DNA of 64,000 bases. Source: Allobosea lupini. Lineage in GTDB: Bacteria; Pseudomonadota; Alphaproteobacteria; Rhizobiales; Beijerinckiaceae. Under the pieces are notes generated by a model that saw nothing but the letters and a program-made list of their open reading frames with translations, was not told the DNA's origin and did no database searches. The stretch is from positions 1 to 64,000 of the forward strand of contig NZ_FOAN01000015.1 in NCBI RefSeq assembly GCF_900109525.1, written 5' to 3'. Shown here in pieces: positions 16,535 to 24,961 of this stretch. How positions within the stretch are numbered: position 1 is the stretch's first letter; every line of letters starts with the position of its first letter. The position numbers and the translations under genes are program-made.

Positions 16535-17880
16535 CAACGGTGCCGACAACTGGACTGGAGCGCCTGGACGGCGCTTTGCTGTCGCTGCGCGATCGGCTGG
16601 GGCAGGTGCAGCCGCGGCCGCCCAAGGGTAAGGTCCAGCGGGCCTTGGGCGTCACCATCCACGCCAGTCTGCGCGATGTCCGGCTCGGCGAGATCTGCGA
16701 GCTGCGCGATCCAGCGAGTGGCTTTGTCGTCCTTGCCGAAGTCGTCGGCCTGCAGGATGGCTGCGCGATACTGACGCCGATAGGCGACCTCGATGGTCTT
16801 TCGACCGAGACCGAAGTCGTGTCGACCGGCGAGGTCCTGCTTGCCCCCGTCGGGCAGGGCCTGCTCGGCCGCGTCATCGATGCGACCGGGACGCCTTTGG
16901 ACGGCGCCGGCTGGCCCCGCGGCGCGCTTGCGGGCTTTCGCCCGGTCCATGCCCCGCCCCCGCCGCCGCTTGCGCGCGACCTGATCGAAGCCCCGCTTCA
17001 GCTTGGACTGCGCGCCATCGACGGATTGCTCGGATGCGCGCGCGGCCAGCGCCTCGGCATCTTCGGTCCCGCCGGCGCCGGCAAATCTTCGCTGCTGGCC
17101 GACATCGTGGCCGGGACAGAAGCGGATGTAATCGTGCTGGCACTGGTCGGCGAGCGCGGCCGCGAGGTCCGGGAAACCCTGCAGCGGCGCCTGTCGCCTG
17201 CGGCGCGGGCGCGTACTGTCGCGATCGTCGCCACCTCCGATCGCCCGGCGCTCGAACGGGTCAAGGCGGCCCATGTGGCGACGACCATCGCCGAATATTT
17301 TCGCGATACCGGCCAGCACGTCCTGCTGCTGATGGACAGCGTCACCCGCTTTGCTCGGGCCCAGCGCGAGCTCGGCCTGGCCGCCGGAGAGCCTCCGACG
17401 CGGCGCGGCTTCCCACCCTCCCTGTTCGCAGCGCTTCCGAGATTGCTGGAGCGGGCAGGCCCAGGACAAGGCGGCTCGATCACTGGCATCTATACCGTGC
17501 TGACCGAGGGCGAGGCGGAGATCGACCCGATTGCAGAAGAAGTCATGGCGCTGCTCGATGGCCATATCGTCCTGTCGAGCGAACTCGCCCAGCAGAACCA
17601 TTTCCCTGCCATCGATGTCCTCAAGAGCCGCTCGCGCCTGATGAGCACGGTTGCGCCGCAGCAGCAGCTCGCTGATGCGCAGCGCATGCGCGAGCTGCTG
17701 ACGCGCCATGCGGAGGTCGAACTCCTGGTGCGTGTCGGCGAGTACGAGCCAGGGTCGGACAGCCTGGCAGACGAGGCGCTCGCGCGGGTCGACGGGATTC
17801 GCGCCTTCCTTCGTCAACCATCCGGCGAGCAGGACACGCTGGAGCGGACACGGCAGCGGATGCGGGAGGTCCTGACGTGA
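16531..17880 (+). CDS. sctN: SctN, T3SS ATPase
   Basis: Hexameric ATPase that unfolds and releases effectors from chaperones at the export gate. The 449-residue protein carries a Walker A GPAGAGKS at residues 179-186, Walker B VLLLMDSVTRFARAQRELGL near 265-285, and the F1-like segments PPTRRGFPPSLFAALPRLLERAG and GSITGIYTVLTEG. HFPAIDVLKSRSRLM, typical of type III ATPases as against F1, is also present. The true start is the ATG at 16531 overlapping the sctL stop. It is one of the most conserved components and leaves no doubt about the system. It overlaps sctO by 4 bp (GTGA). Confidence 0.97.
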   Translation: MTTVPTTGLERLDGALLSLRDRLGQVQPRPPKGKVQRALGVTIHASLRDVRLGEICELRDPASGFVVLAEVVGLQDGCAILTPIGDLDGLSTETEVVSTGEVLLAPVGQGLLGRVIDATGTPLDGAGWPRGALAGFRPVHAPPPPPLARDLIEAPLQLGLRAIDGLLGCARGQRLGIFGPAGAGKSSLLADIVAGTEADVIVLALVGERGREVRETLQRRLSPAARARTVAIVATSDRPALERVKAAHVATTIAEYFRDTGQHVLLLMDSVTRFARAQRELGLAAGEPPTRRGFPPSLFAALPRLLERAGPGQGGSITGIYTVLTEGEAEIDPIAEEVMALLDGHIVLSSELAQQNHFPAIDVLKSRSRLMSTVAPQQQLADAQRMRELLTRHAEVELLVRVGEYEPGSDSLADEALARVDGIRAFLRQPSGEQDTLERTRQRMREVLT

Positions 17881-18350
17881 GCGACCTCGACGCCCTGCGA
17901 ACACTGCTCGAGCTTCGGCGCCGACGCGAACAGCGCGCCGGTGAAGTCGCGGGCCGGCGGCGCGCCGCCGCGGCCAGCGCCGCAATCGCGGTGGAGCAGA
18001 CTACGGCAGCTCTTGCAAGGCATGACGATGCGACGCTTGCGCTGCAGCGTTCGCATCATCTCGGCCTGGTCGATCAGCCATTCTCGCTTGCGGCACTCGA
18101 ATGGCTTCGGCGTGAGGTCATGGTCGCAGCCGCCGCGCGGCTCGATCTCGAAGCGGCGACCCAAGCCGCGGGAGAAGCCCTTTCTTCGCGGCGGCGCGAA
18201 TTTCACGAGGCGCAGGCGCTGCATCGCGAGCGCCGGCACAGCCGGATCCGGCTCGAACAGGCCTGCGAGGAGCGGGCGAGGCAGGTGCGGCTACGACGCG
18301 AGTCGCGCCTCGATATCGCACTCGACGACATCAGCGGACGCCGGGCATGA
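17877..18350 (+). CDS. sctO: SctO, T3SS central stalk
   Basis: A 157-residue, highly charged coiled-coil protein following the ATPase gene, which is the position of SctO (YscO/FliJ-like). SctO inserts in the SctN hexamer as a stalk and helps cycle chaperones. The sequence is almost all helix with heptads of Arg, Glu, Ala and Leu (LRTLLELRRRREQRAGEVAGRR at the start, EERARQVRLRRESRLDIALDD at the end). The GTG start at 17877 overlaps the sctN stop; its ATGA stop overlaps sctQ. The call is by position and composition, as the family is very divergent. Confidence 0.8.
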   Translation: MSDLDALRTLLELRRRREQRAGEVAGRRRAAAASAAIAVEQTTAALARHDDATLALQRSHHLGLVDQPFSLAALEWLRREVMVAAAARLDLEAATQAAGEALSSRRREFHEAQALHRERRHSRIRLEQACEERARQVRLRRESRLDIALDDISGRRA

Positions 18351-19411
18351 AGGCGGATGTCCCCCTGGCGGGCCGATCCGCAATGGCACGCGACGACGCG
18401 CATGCGCTCGCTTACCCAGCCGTGGCCTTGCGGGACGTTGGGCCGATCAATCGCTTTCATGGTTCGCGCTGGCGGCTCTCACTCCAGCTCGCGGGCCGTG
18501 AACTCTTGCTTGCGGCGGCCACGCGCCTGCCCCGGACCACGGAGCGCGATTGCCTCCGGCTTTCACTGGCGATCGGCAGTGAGGAGGCGCAGTTGCTTGT
18601 GCCGCCCCGGCTAGTCGAGGCCGCGCTGACGAGCTTTGGACCGCAGGCAGTCACGGCAAAGCTCGGGCCGGACCGGGCCGCACTGTTGATCGAGGCGGTC
18701 TTTGCCGATGCCTTCGCCGGGCTGGAGGCGCATCTGGGCGAGGCAGCCGAGTTGCGCGCGCCATCCAGCACGGCCGGCAGCGATGGTCTGCGTTTGGCCG
18801 TGAGCGTCGCGCTGGCGGATGCCGCGCTGGAGATCGGCGCGATCGCCGGGCCCGCCCACCTTCTGGCGCGCCTCGTCGCCCTGCTGCCGGCAGATGGCGA
18901 GCCGCCCGGGTGGATTGATCCGATCCCCGTTCCGCTCAGCCTGCGCCATGCCGAAACCAGGATCGAGCTGCGCGATCTGCGGCGCGCCCGGCCGGGAGAC
19001 GCATTGTTGTTCGATCGCTATCTGCCGGCGGGGCAGGCCTGCCTCCTTGCCGGCGGGCGGTTGATCGCTCCGGTCGCAATGGAGAGCGACATGGCGCATT
19101 TGCGCGCGCCGCTGGTTCGGGCGCGATCATCACAATGGGAGTGGCTCATGGACGACTTGCAGGACGCCGCCGGCGCCGACGAGGCGGAGGTTCTCGACGA
19201 TCTGCCGATGCGCGTTGTTTTCGAGTTCGGCCGCAGCGAGATGTCGCTCAAGGAACTGGCCGGTCTTGGCGCCGGAAGCGTCGTCGCGCTTGCTAGCCCG
19301 CCGGGCCAGCCACTCTCCCTGCTCGTCAACGGCCGCCGGATCGGCCAGGGCGAGCCGGTGCGGATCGGCGACGCGCTGGGCGTACGCATCACCCGGCTGT
19401 TCGATGCCTGA
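18347..19411 (+). CDS. sctQ: SctQ, T3SS C-ring / sorting-platform protein
   Basis: The 354-residue cytoplasmic protein has a SpoA (surface presentation of antigens) domain at its C-terminus (about 280-354: DDLPMRVVFEFGRSEMSLKEL, GSVVALASP, LLVNGRRIGQGEPVRIGDALGVRITRL), which is the FliN/FliM-like part forming the pods under the injectisome. The N-terminal two thirds are divergent, as in SctQ. A second, upstream SpoA-like segment is plausible around 190-270 (PGDALLFDRYLPAGQACLLAGGRLIA). It overlaps sctO by 4 bp and sctR by 8 bp. An internal start producing a separate SpoA fragment, as in Yersinia, is possible but not shown. Confidence 0.92.
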   Translation: MKADVPLAGRSAMARDDAHALAYPAVALRDVGPINRFHGSRWRLSLQLAGRELLLAAATRLPRTTERDCLRLSLAIGSEEAQLLVPPRLVEAALTSFGPQAVTAKLGPDRAALLIEAVFADAFAGLEAHLGEAAELRAPSSTAGSDGLRLAVSVALADAALEIGAIAGPAHLLARLVALLPADGEPPGWIDPIPVPLSLRHAETRIELRDLRRARPGDALLFDRYLPAGQACLLAGGRLIAPVAMESDMAHLRAPLVRARSSQWEWLMDDLQDAAGADEAEVLDDLPMRVVFEFGRSEMSLKELAGLGAGSVVALASPPGQPLSLLVNGRRIGQGEPVRIGDALGVRITRLFDA

Positions 19412-20057
19412 TCTCAGTCCCAATCTCGTCGGGATCATTGCCTTCGTCTCGCTGATCGGGCTGATCCCGCTCGGCGTGGTGACCATGACCGCCTTCCTCA
19501 AGATCTCGGTGGTCCTCTTCCTGATCCGCAACGCACTCGGCATCCAGCAGTCGCCGCCGAACTTGGTGCTGCATGCGATCGCTCTGGTGCTGACCGTCTA
19601 TGTCACGGCGCCGCTTATGGCCGATCTCTATGAGCGGGTCTCGGCGCGCCAGCTTGATCTCAACTCGGTCCAGGGCCTGACCGAGGCGGCGGATACGGCC
19701 CGCCAGCCGCTGCGCGACCATCTCTCTCGCTTCACGCATGAGCGCGAACGCGAATTCTTCCGCACCGCGGCCGTCCGCGTCTGGCCGGAGAACGCCGCCG
19801 CGGCACTGAAATCGGACGACCTCATCGTCCTCGTGCCGGCTTTCGTCAGCTCGGAGCTGACCCGCGCCTTCCAGATCGGCTTCCTGCTCTACCTGCCGTT
19901 CCTGGTCATCGATTTCATCGTCGCCAACGTGCTGATGGCGATGGGCATGATGATGGTCTCGCCAACGCTGATCTCGATCCCGCTGAAGCTGCTGCTCTTC
20001 GTCAGCATCGACGGCTGGACCAAGCTGATGCACGGCCTGATCCTGAGCTATGGCTGA
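19404..20057 (+). CDS. sctR: SctR, T3SS export gate membrane protein
   Basis: FliP-family export-apparatus protein of 217 residues; with SctS and SctT it forms the helical R5S4T1 entry portal. Membrane helices lie at about 6-30, 45-70, 150-175 and 185-210. Conserved stretches are GLIPLGVVTMTAFLKISVVLFLIRNALG, VLVPAFVSSELTRAFQIGFLLYLPFLVIDF split in the middle, and MAMGMMMVSPTLISIPLKLLLF. The ATG at 19404 is inside the sctQ end; the frame is open farther upstream only as an antisense-like artefact. It is followed by sctS after 38 bp. Confidence 0.97.
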   Translation: MPDLSPNLVGIIAFVSLIGLIPLGVVTMTAFLKISVVLFLIRNALGIQQSPPNLVLHAIALVLTVYVTAPLMADLYERVSARQLDLNSVQGLTEAADTARQPLRDHLSRFTHEREREFFRTAAVRVWPENAAAALKSDDLIVLVPAFVSSELTRAFQIGFLLYLPFLVIDFIVANVLMAMGMMMVSPTLISIPLKLLLFVSIDGWTKLMHGLILSYG

Positions 20058-20095
20058 GCCGCGATGGATCGGACTCGCGATCAGGGTAAGCGCCC

Positions 20096-20368
20096 GTGAC
20101 CAACGAGGTGATCCTGACCAAGATCAACGCGGCGCTGATGACCGTGCTGACCGTCTCGGGGCCGGCGCTGCTCGCCGCCGTGCTGATCGGCTTCGGCGTC
20201 GGCCTGCTCCAGGCATTGACCCAGATCCAGGACCAGTCGCTGCCGCAGGCGATCAAGCTCATCGTCGTCCTGCTGCTACTGCTCCTGCTGATCGGCCCGC
20301 TGCTGTCGCTGCAGGTCTACGAGCAGGCGGTCTCCCTGTTCGAGGATTTCCCGGCCTTGACCCGTTGA
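20096..20368 (+). CDS. sctS: SctS, T3SS export gate membrane protein
   Basis: FliQ-family protein of 90 residues with two membrane helices (about 16-38 and 52-76). Its conserved start is EVILTKINAALMTVLTVSGPALLAA, followed by IGFGVGLLQALTQIQDQSLPQAIK. GTG start at 20096; the preceding bases AGGGTAAGCGCCC give only a modest ribosome site. It belongs to the R-S-T portal and is in the invariant order between sctR and sctT. Confidence 0.95.
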   Translation: MTNEVILTKINAALMTVLTVSGPALLAAVLIGFGVGLLQALTQIQDQSLPQAIKLIVVLLLLLLLIGPLLSLQVYEQAVSLFEDFPALTR

Positions 20369-20377
20369 GCGAAGGCA

Positions 20378-21184
20378 ATGTCGGGCGATCTCCTGCTTCA
20401 GCTTGTCCTGCCGTTCATGGTGGCGACGGCGCTCGCCGTGACCCGTATCACCGGCGCCATCCTCGTCACGCCAGCCTTCACCCGCCTCGGCCTCGCCGGC
20501 ATCATCCGCGGTGGCGTGGCGCTGGCATTGACCCTCCCGCTCACCCCGGTACTGACCGAGGCGCTGCAGAACGGCCCGCCGCTCTCGCCAGCGCTCGTCA
20601 CCGCCATCCTGCTCAAGGAACTGGTGCTCGGCATCGCTATCGGCCTGCTGTTCGGCGTGCCGATCTGGGCGGCCGAGCTCGCGGGCGACCTGCTCGACCT
20701 CCAGCGCGGTTCGACCGCGGCTGCCCTGCTCGACCCCTCCGCCATCGCCGAATCCAGCATCACCGCGACCTTTTTTGCGATCAGCCTGCTGATGCTGTTC
20801 TTCGCGGCGGGGGGATTCGATCTTCTGGTGAAGGGCCTTTACACCAGCTACCGGCTCTGGCCGGTGGCGAGCCTGGGGCCCGTGTTCGATTCCGGCGCGG
20901 CCCAGCTGCTGTTGAAGCTGCTCGACGAGATCATGCGCTTTGCGCTCCGCCTCGCCGCTCCGATCGTGATCGCGCTGCTCTTCACGGACCTCGCCATGGC
21001 GCTGCTCGCCCGCACCGCGCCGCAGCTCAACATCTTCGAGCTCTCGCTCTCGGCCAAGAGCCTGGTCTTCTCGGTGCTGCTGCTGATCTATTCGGCGTTC
21101 ATGCTCGAATACATGCGTCAGGATATCAGCCGCTTGTTCGACGCCGAGCCGTTCCTGCGCCAGCTGGCGCCGCGCCAGCCATGA
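20378..21184 (+). CDS. sctT: SctT, T3SS export gate membrane protein
   Basis: FliR-family protein of 268 residues with about six to seven membrane helices. Conserved parts include ALAVTRITGAILVTPAF, LLKELVLGIAIGLLFGVPIWAAELAGDLLDLQRGS split near residues 85-120, and LARTAPQLNIFELSLSAKSLVFSVLL near the C-terminus. It forms the single T subunit of the export portal. ATG start 9 bp after sctS. It is the last gene of the rightward operon; 11 bp downstream it meets the convergent sctU stop, an unusual orientation since sctU usually follows sctT on the same strand. Confidence 0.95.
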   Translation: MSGDLLLQLVLPFMVATALAVTRITGAILVTPAFTRLGLAGIIRGGVALALTLPLTPVLTEALQNGPPLSPALVTAILLKELVLGIAIGLLFGVPIWAAELAGDLLDLQRGSTAAALLDPSAIAESSITATFFAISLLMLFFAAGGFDLLVKGLYTSYRLWPVASLGPVFDSGAAQLLLKLLDEIMRFALRLAAPIVIALLFTDLAMALLARTAPQLNIFELSLSAKSLVFSVLLLIYSAFMLEYMRQDISRLFDAEPFLRQLAPRQP

Positions 21185-21195
21185 CCAGCCTCGCG

Positions 21196-22233
21196 CTAGA
21201 GCACCCCTGCTTTGACGAGCGCGTCGGCGACCGGCTGGAACAGGTCCTGCCGGACCGGATCGCCCTGAGCGTGGCGCTTGTGAAGCGCCTGCGCGATTTC
21301 GTCGAGAACTACCGGGACGTCGCGTTCGCGTGCGTCCAGCAGCATCGCGGCACCGGAGGCTCCATTGGCCTTGCAAACGATGAGCGGCACCGGGGTCTCA
21401 CCGCGCTGGTAGCGCAAGCCGACGACGTCGCCGCGATAGGCAATCACCAATGTCGCGCGTGCGATGCCGAGGCCGCTCGAGCGCCCGATCAGCCGGTAAT
21501 GCTGGCGCCTGGCGCTGCGGATTTGCGGGTCGCCTTCGGTGTCCTTGGTCTCGCGTTTCATCTCGGAGCGCGTCATTCGCATCTCGCGCAGGAAGATGAA
21601 GCGCTGCAGCAGCAGATCGGCAAGGCCGACCACGACATAGGCCAGCACGACGATCAGGAAGAGCGGCAGCAGCAGGACAGTGATCGCGCTGCCGGCACAG
21701 CGCTCGCCGCAGACAGGTGTCTCGAGAAGCGGTTGCAACTGACTGCCGAGGATCAGGATGAAAGCAGCCCCGAGCACCGCGATCTTGACCAGGCTCTTGA
21801 GGAACTCGCTGACGCTCTTCAGCGAGACCAGCCGCTTGAGACCCTTTGCCGGATTCACATGCTCGAATTTCGGCTTGATGATCTCGAAGGAGAAGACCGG
21901 TCCGAAGCTTCCGACCATCGCCGTCAGCGCAGCGGTCGCGACCGTGGCGGCGACAAGCGGCGCTGTCAGCTGCAGCAGCATGCTGCCCGCATGTCGCAAG
22001 GCGCGCTCCAGGACGATCGGGAATGCCTCATTCTCGCGATTGATCACCAGACCGACGAGCTCGTCGAACTGCAGCAGCACCCGGTCCTTGATCAGAACCA
22101 GATAGATGAATGCGGCGATGAACGTGAAGCCGATGATCAGATCGCGGCTCTGGGGTACCTGCCCCTTACGCCGCGCCTCGCGCAGCTTCTTCTCGCTCGC
22201 CGGAAGCGCTTTCTCTTCGGAGGGCTCGCTCAC
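21196..22233 (-). CDS. sctU: SctU, T3SS switch protein lacking the NPTH motif
   Basis: FlhB/YscU-family export-gate protein of 345 residues: N-terminal basic segment SEKKLREARRKGQVPQSRDL, four membrane helices (about 32-50, 84-106, 140-160, 180-205) and a cytoplasmic domain with RSEMKRETKDTEGDP. The autocleavage motif Asn-Pro-Thr-His, expected after a V-I strand, is replaced by Tyr-Arg-Gly-Asp at residues 266-269; the flanks (TLVIA...VVGLRY, GETPVPLIVCKANG) are otherwise conserved. Self-cleavage by Asn cyclisation, used for substrate switching, should not occur. The GTG start at 22233 follows GAGGAG. It is inverted relative to sctRST and divergent from the TPR lipoprotein gene. Confidence 0.92.
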   Translation of the reverse strand: MSEPSEEKALPASEKKLREARRKGQVPQSRDLIIGFTFIAAFIYLVLIKDRVLLQFDELVGLVINRENEAFPIVLERALRHAGSMLLQLTAPLVAATVATAALTAMVGSFGPVFSFEIIKPKFEHVNPAKGLKRLVSLKSVSEFLKSLVKIAVLGAAFILILGSQLQPLLETPVCGERCAGSAITVLLLPLFLIVVLAYVVVGLADLLLQRFIFLREMRMTRSEMKRETKDTEGDPQIRSARRQHYRLIGRSSGLGIARATLVIAYRGDVVGLRYQRGETPVPLIVCKANGASGAAMLLDARERDVPVVLDEIAQALHKRHAQGDPVRQDLFQPVADALVKAGVL

Positions 22234-22286
22234 CGCCCGAGCTCCTCGCCATCCATCCGCACCCTCGTGACACGGAGCGCTTCGCG

Positions 22287-23084
22287 ATGATGACCAGATC
22301 CAACCGCTTGGCCTCGCTGCTTCTCGTCGCCTGGCTGCCGGCGTGCACGCTGACGCAGCAGGCGGCGAGCGAAGCGGATAGGCCGCAGGTGCAGCAGCGC
22401 GGCGCACAGGTCCTCGCATCGACACTGGAGGACAGCGGCGAGATGGCGACCGCGCTCGCCGTGTACGAAAGTGCAGCGGCGACCGGCGACGCCGCCGCGG
22501 CGGTGCAGCTCGGCGAAGCCTATCTGCGAAGCGGCGATGGCATCGGTGCCGAGCGCGCGTTCCGCCTGGCGCTGGAGCGCGAGCCGAACAATGGCCCGGC
22601 GCAGCTCGGGCTTGGTTCGGCGGCGCTGCGGCGCGGCGAGGTCGATGCTGCGCTCGCAACGCTCGCGAAGGTCGCGCCAATCGTCGACAGCGCCGCCAGC
22701 TTTAATCGGCTCGGAATCGCCCTGACGCTCGCCGGCCAGGCACCCGAGGCTGTCACCGCCTTCGAGAAGTCGCATAGCCGCGCCTCGGACGATCTCGACA
22801 TCGCCGCCAACCTCGCTTTGGCCGAAGCGCTCGCCGGTCGCAAGGAACAGGCGATCGATCGGATTCGCGGCGTGGTGCGCTCCGAAAGCGCCAAAGCCAC
22901 GCATCGGCGTACCCTCGCACTGGTGCTGGCGCTGTCGGGCGCCAGCGCCGAGGCCCAGAGCCTCGTCCAAACCAATGTGCCCGTTACCGAGCGGCCAGCC
23001 TTCCTGCGTCGCCTGCGCACGCTGGAGGCAGCAGGTGATGCGCGAGCCCGGGCGAGGATCGTCGGCACGATCCTCGCCGGCTGA
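22287..23084 (+). CDS. TPR lipoprotein, TadD-like
   Basis: A 265-residue predicted outer-membrane lipoprotein: signal peptide with lipobox LPAC (Cys at about residue 20), then four to five tetratricopeptide repeats. Examples are ALAVYESAAATGDAAAAVQLGEAYLRSGDGIGAERAFRLAL (split over 50-92) and NNGPAQLGLGSAALRRGEVDAALATL. It resembles TadD, the TPR lipoprotein that helps assemble the Tad pilus secretin, which fits the Tad-type secretin and CpaD-like gene next door. It is divergent from sctU (53 bp) and convergent with the CpaD-like gene (20 bp). It may serve as pilotin or assembly factor for the secretin. Confidence 0.85.
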   Translation: MMTRSNRLASLLLVAWLPACTLTQQAASEADRPQVQQRGAQVLASTLEDSGEMATALAVYESAAATGDAAAAVQLGEAYLRSGDGIGAERAFRLALEREPNNGPAQLGLGSAALRRGEVDAALATLAKVAPIVDSAASFNRLGIALTLAGQAPEAVTAFEKSHSRASDDLDIAANLALAEALAGRKEQAIDRIRGVVRSESAKATHRRTLALVLALSGASAEAQSLVQTNVPVTERPAFLRRLRTLEAAGDARARARIVGTILAG

Positions 23085-23104
23085 GCCCCGCTGGCTCGCG
23101 CATT

Positions 23105-23539
23105 TCACTTCTGCTCCGTCCGCACCTGCGCCGGCGCACGATTCGTGTTGCGGCGCCCGTCGCGGTCGAACGCACCGCCGAGTGGATTTTCGTCACCGTC
23201 GAGATAGCGCCGTGCCGCTCGCGCGACGGGAGCTGCCGCAGCCGGGCCCGGCCTGCGCCCCTGAAACAGATCGGCTTTGCGCTCGACCATGCGCTCCAGA
23301 TTGTAGGCATTGGCGCAGCCTGGCGGCAAATGCGGATCCATATCGAAGGGATATCGCGTCGGATCGGGCTGCAGGCAGGCTTCGGGCGCGACGATGGCGG
23401 TTGGGCGAGCTCCAGGGGCCTCGGCAGGCAGATAGAGGACCTGATAGTTCGCCGACACGTCGGGCGGCGGGTTTGCGCAGCCCGCGACGAGCGCGGCAAG
23501 TGCGAGAGCGAGAAATCGACCGGCTCGAACCGTTGTCAT
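23105..23539 (-). CDS. CpaD-like lipoprotein of the secretin module
   Basis: About 144 residues with a lipoprotein signal (MTTVRAGRFLALALAALVAGC, split; lipobox VAGC). The tail carries GCANAYNLERMVERKADLFQGR, matching the conserved C-terminal block of CpaD-family Tad pilus lipoproteins (consensus gCA-x-x-NLaaMV-x-x-paDL). The protein is shorter than classical CpaD (about 200-230 aa), so part of the N-terminal domain is reduced. The start could also be the ATG at 23554; the one at 23539 gives the cleaner signal peptide. It follows the secretin gene by 1-16 bp on the same strand, so it probably assists secretin assembly. Confidence 0.8.
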   Translation of the reverse strand: MTTVRAGRFLALALAALVAGCANPPPDVSANYQVLYLPAEAPGARPTAIVAPEACLQPDPTRYPFDMDPHLPPGCANAYNLERMVERKADLFQGRRPGPAAAAPVARAARRYLDGDENPLGGAFDRDGRRNTNRAPAQVRTEQK

Positions 23540-23555
23540 GACCGCTTCTCGCATC

Positions 23556-24932
23556 TCACTTGAAGATCAGGCCGGCGCCGGACGGGGCCTTCGGGCCTTT
23601 TTCCACCGGCACGGCCGTCGCCACCGGTTGCCGGCGCGCCACCCGCACAGGGCGGTCCAGCGGCGTCGCCGACAACCGATCACTCGAAGGCTTCACCAGA
23701 TGGGCCGTGATCAGGATCACTAGCTCAGTCTCATCGCGGCGATAGCGCGTCGAGGTGAAGAGCGTTCCCAGGATCGGCACGTCACCGAGAAATGGAAATT
23801 TGTCGACCTCCTGGGAGAGATTGCGCTGGAACAGGCCGGCGATCGCGAAGGTCTGCCCGCTGGCCAGCTCGACATTGGTATCGGCCCGCCGAACAGTGAA
23901 GGCTGGAAGCTCGAAGCCGCTGACCCGGACTGCGCCTGCCATCGAGATGGCGCTGACCTCGGGCCGGACCCTGAGTCCGATGCGGTTGTTCTGCAGCAGG
24001 GTCGGCGTGAACGACAGCGAGACGCCGAAAGGTTTATAGTCGGCAGTGATGCGGTCGCGATCCTGCGGCACCGGCACCGGGACTTCGCCACCGGCGAGGA
24101 AACTTGCGGTCTGTCCGGTGGTGGCGGTCAGATTCGGCTCGGCGAGGATCGTCAACAGCCCATTCTGCTGCATCGCCTCGACCAGAGCGTCGACATTGAC
24201 CCGGTTGTTGCTGAAATTCAGGCCGAGACCCCGCCCGCCGCTGGCGAGGTTGCCACCCGAGCTGCCGACCCCGAAGGAGAAATTGCCGGTGTCGACCATC
24301 ACCTTCCAATTGATGCCGAAGGCGGTCAGGTCCTTGCGCGACATTTCGGCGAACCGCACGCGGATATTGATCTGATGCGAGGATGGGATCGTCGCATTGT
24401 TGAGCGGCGGCTGGTCCGGCGGTGAATAGGTCCGCGCGACATTGGCGACGTCGATCGCCTCGTCGACCGAGCGGGTTGCTCCCCTGACGACGAGGCGCTC
24501 GCCGAAGAACTGCAGATCGACCGTCGAAGTCGGCTGCAGGGTGCGCTTCGCCTGATTGGCGGAACGGGACGGCGTGAGAACCTCGAGCCTGATCGCGCCC
24601 TTCATCCGCTTCTGCTCGTCGAGCGCCAGCAGATTGGTCGAGCCGCTCTTCAACCCGTAGACATAGACGACGTCCGGCGCGACCACCTGAATATTGGCGA
24701 CGGTCGGGTCGGCGAGCATTACGGATTCGACCGGCTGGTCGAACCGGATGATGCGCCCCTGACCCGTCGGCAGTTCGATCGGGCGGGCATTCGATAGCGG
24801 CGAGACTTCGTTCGCCGCCGCCAGGTTCGACGAGAGCGCTCCCGGCCAGAGCGCGCTCGCAAGTGCTGCCAAGCCGAAGAACCTGCGTAATCGCTTTGCA
24901 AGGTCGCCGTTGCGGATCATGCGTGATGGCAC
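23556..24932 (-). CDS. sctC: Outer-membrane secretin of the T3SS, CpaC/Tad type (RhcC2)
   Basis: The 458-residue secretin has a signal peptide, an N-terminal pilus-type domain (about 47-115: IIRFDQPVESVMLADPTVANIQVVAPDVVYVYG region), a BON-like part and a C-terminal secretin core. The core blocks are VDALVEAMQQNGLLTILAEPNLTA (split), GQTASFLAGGEVPVPVPQ and LASGQTFAIAGLF...FPFLGDVPILGTLF. This is the CpaC/RcpA layout of Tad pili rather than the SctC layout, which begins with N0-N1 domains. In rhizobial systems the N0-type part is a separate protein (RhcC1), found here at 29050-29688. GTG start at 24932 (alternative ATG at 24920). It lies 29 bp after sctV. Confidence 0.92.
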   Translation of the reverse strand: MPSRMIRNGDLAKRLRRFFGLAALASALWPGALSSNLAAANEVSPLSNARPIELPTGQGRIIRFDQPVESVMLADPTVANIQVVAPDVVYVYGLKSGSTNLLALDEQKRMKGAIRLEVLTPSRSANQAKRTLQPTSTVDLQFFGERLVVRGATRSVDEAIDVANVARTYSPPDQPPLNNATIPSSHQINIRVRFAEMSRKDLTAFGINWKVMVDTGNFSFGVGSSGGNLASGGRGLGLNFSNNRVNVDALVEAMQQNGLLTILAEPNLTATTGQTASFLAGGEVPVPVPQDRDRITADYKPFGVSLSFTPTLLQNNRIGLRVRPEVSAISMAGAVRVSGFELPAFTVRRADTNVELASGQTFAIAGLFQRNLSQEVDKFPFLGDVPILGTLFTSTRYRRDETELVILITAHLVKPSSDRLSATPLDRPVRVARRQPVATAVPVEKGPKAPSGAGLIFK

Positions 24933-24961
24933 TCTACCTGTCCTCGTCTGCGGTCTGTGCG

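Noticed and set aside
21427..21438. YRGD in SctU as a simple frameshift artefact
   Set aside because: The frame is conserved on both sides of the site, so a frameshift is not needed; only substitutions and a one-residue length change explain it.
20050..22290. Open frame of about 746 codons on the + strand across sctS, sctT and the sctU complement
   Set aside because: It overlaps three strongly conserved genes in other frames and has low-complexity Arg/Gln-rich content without domains.
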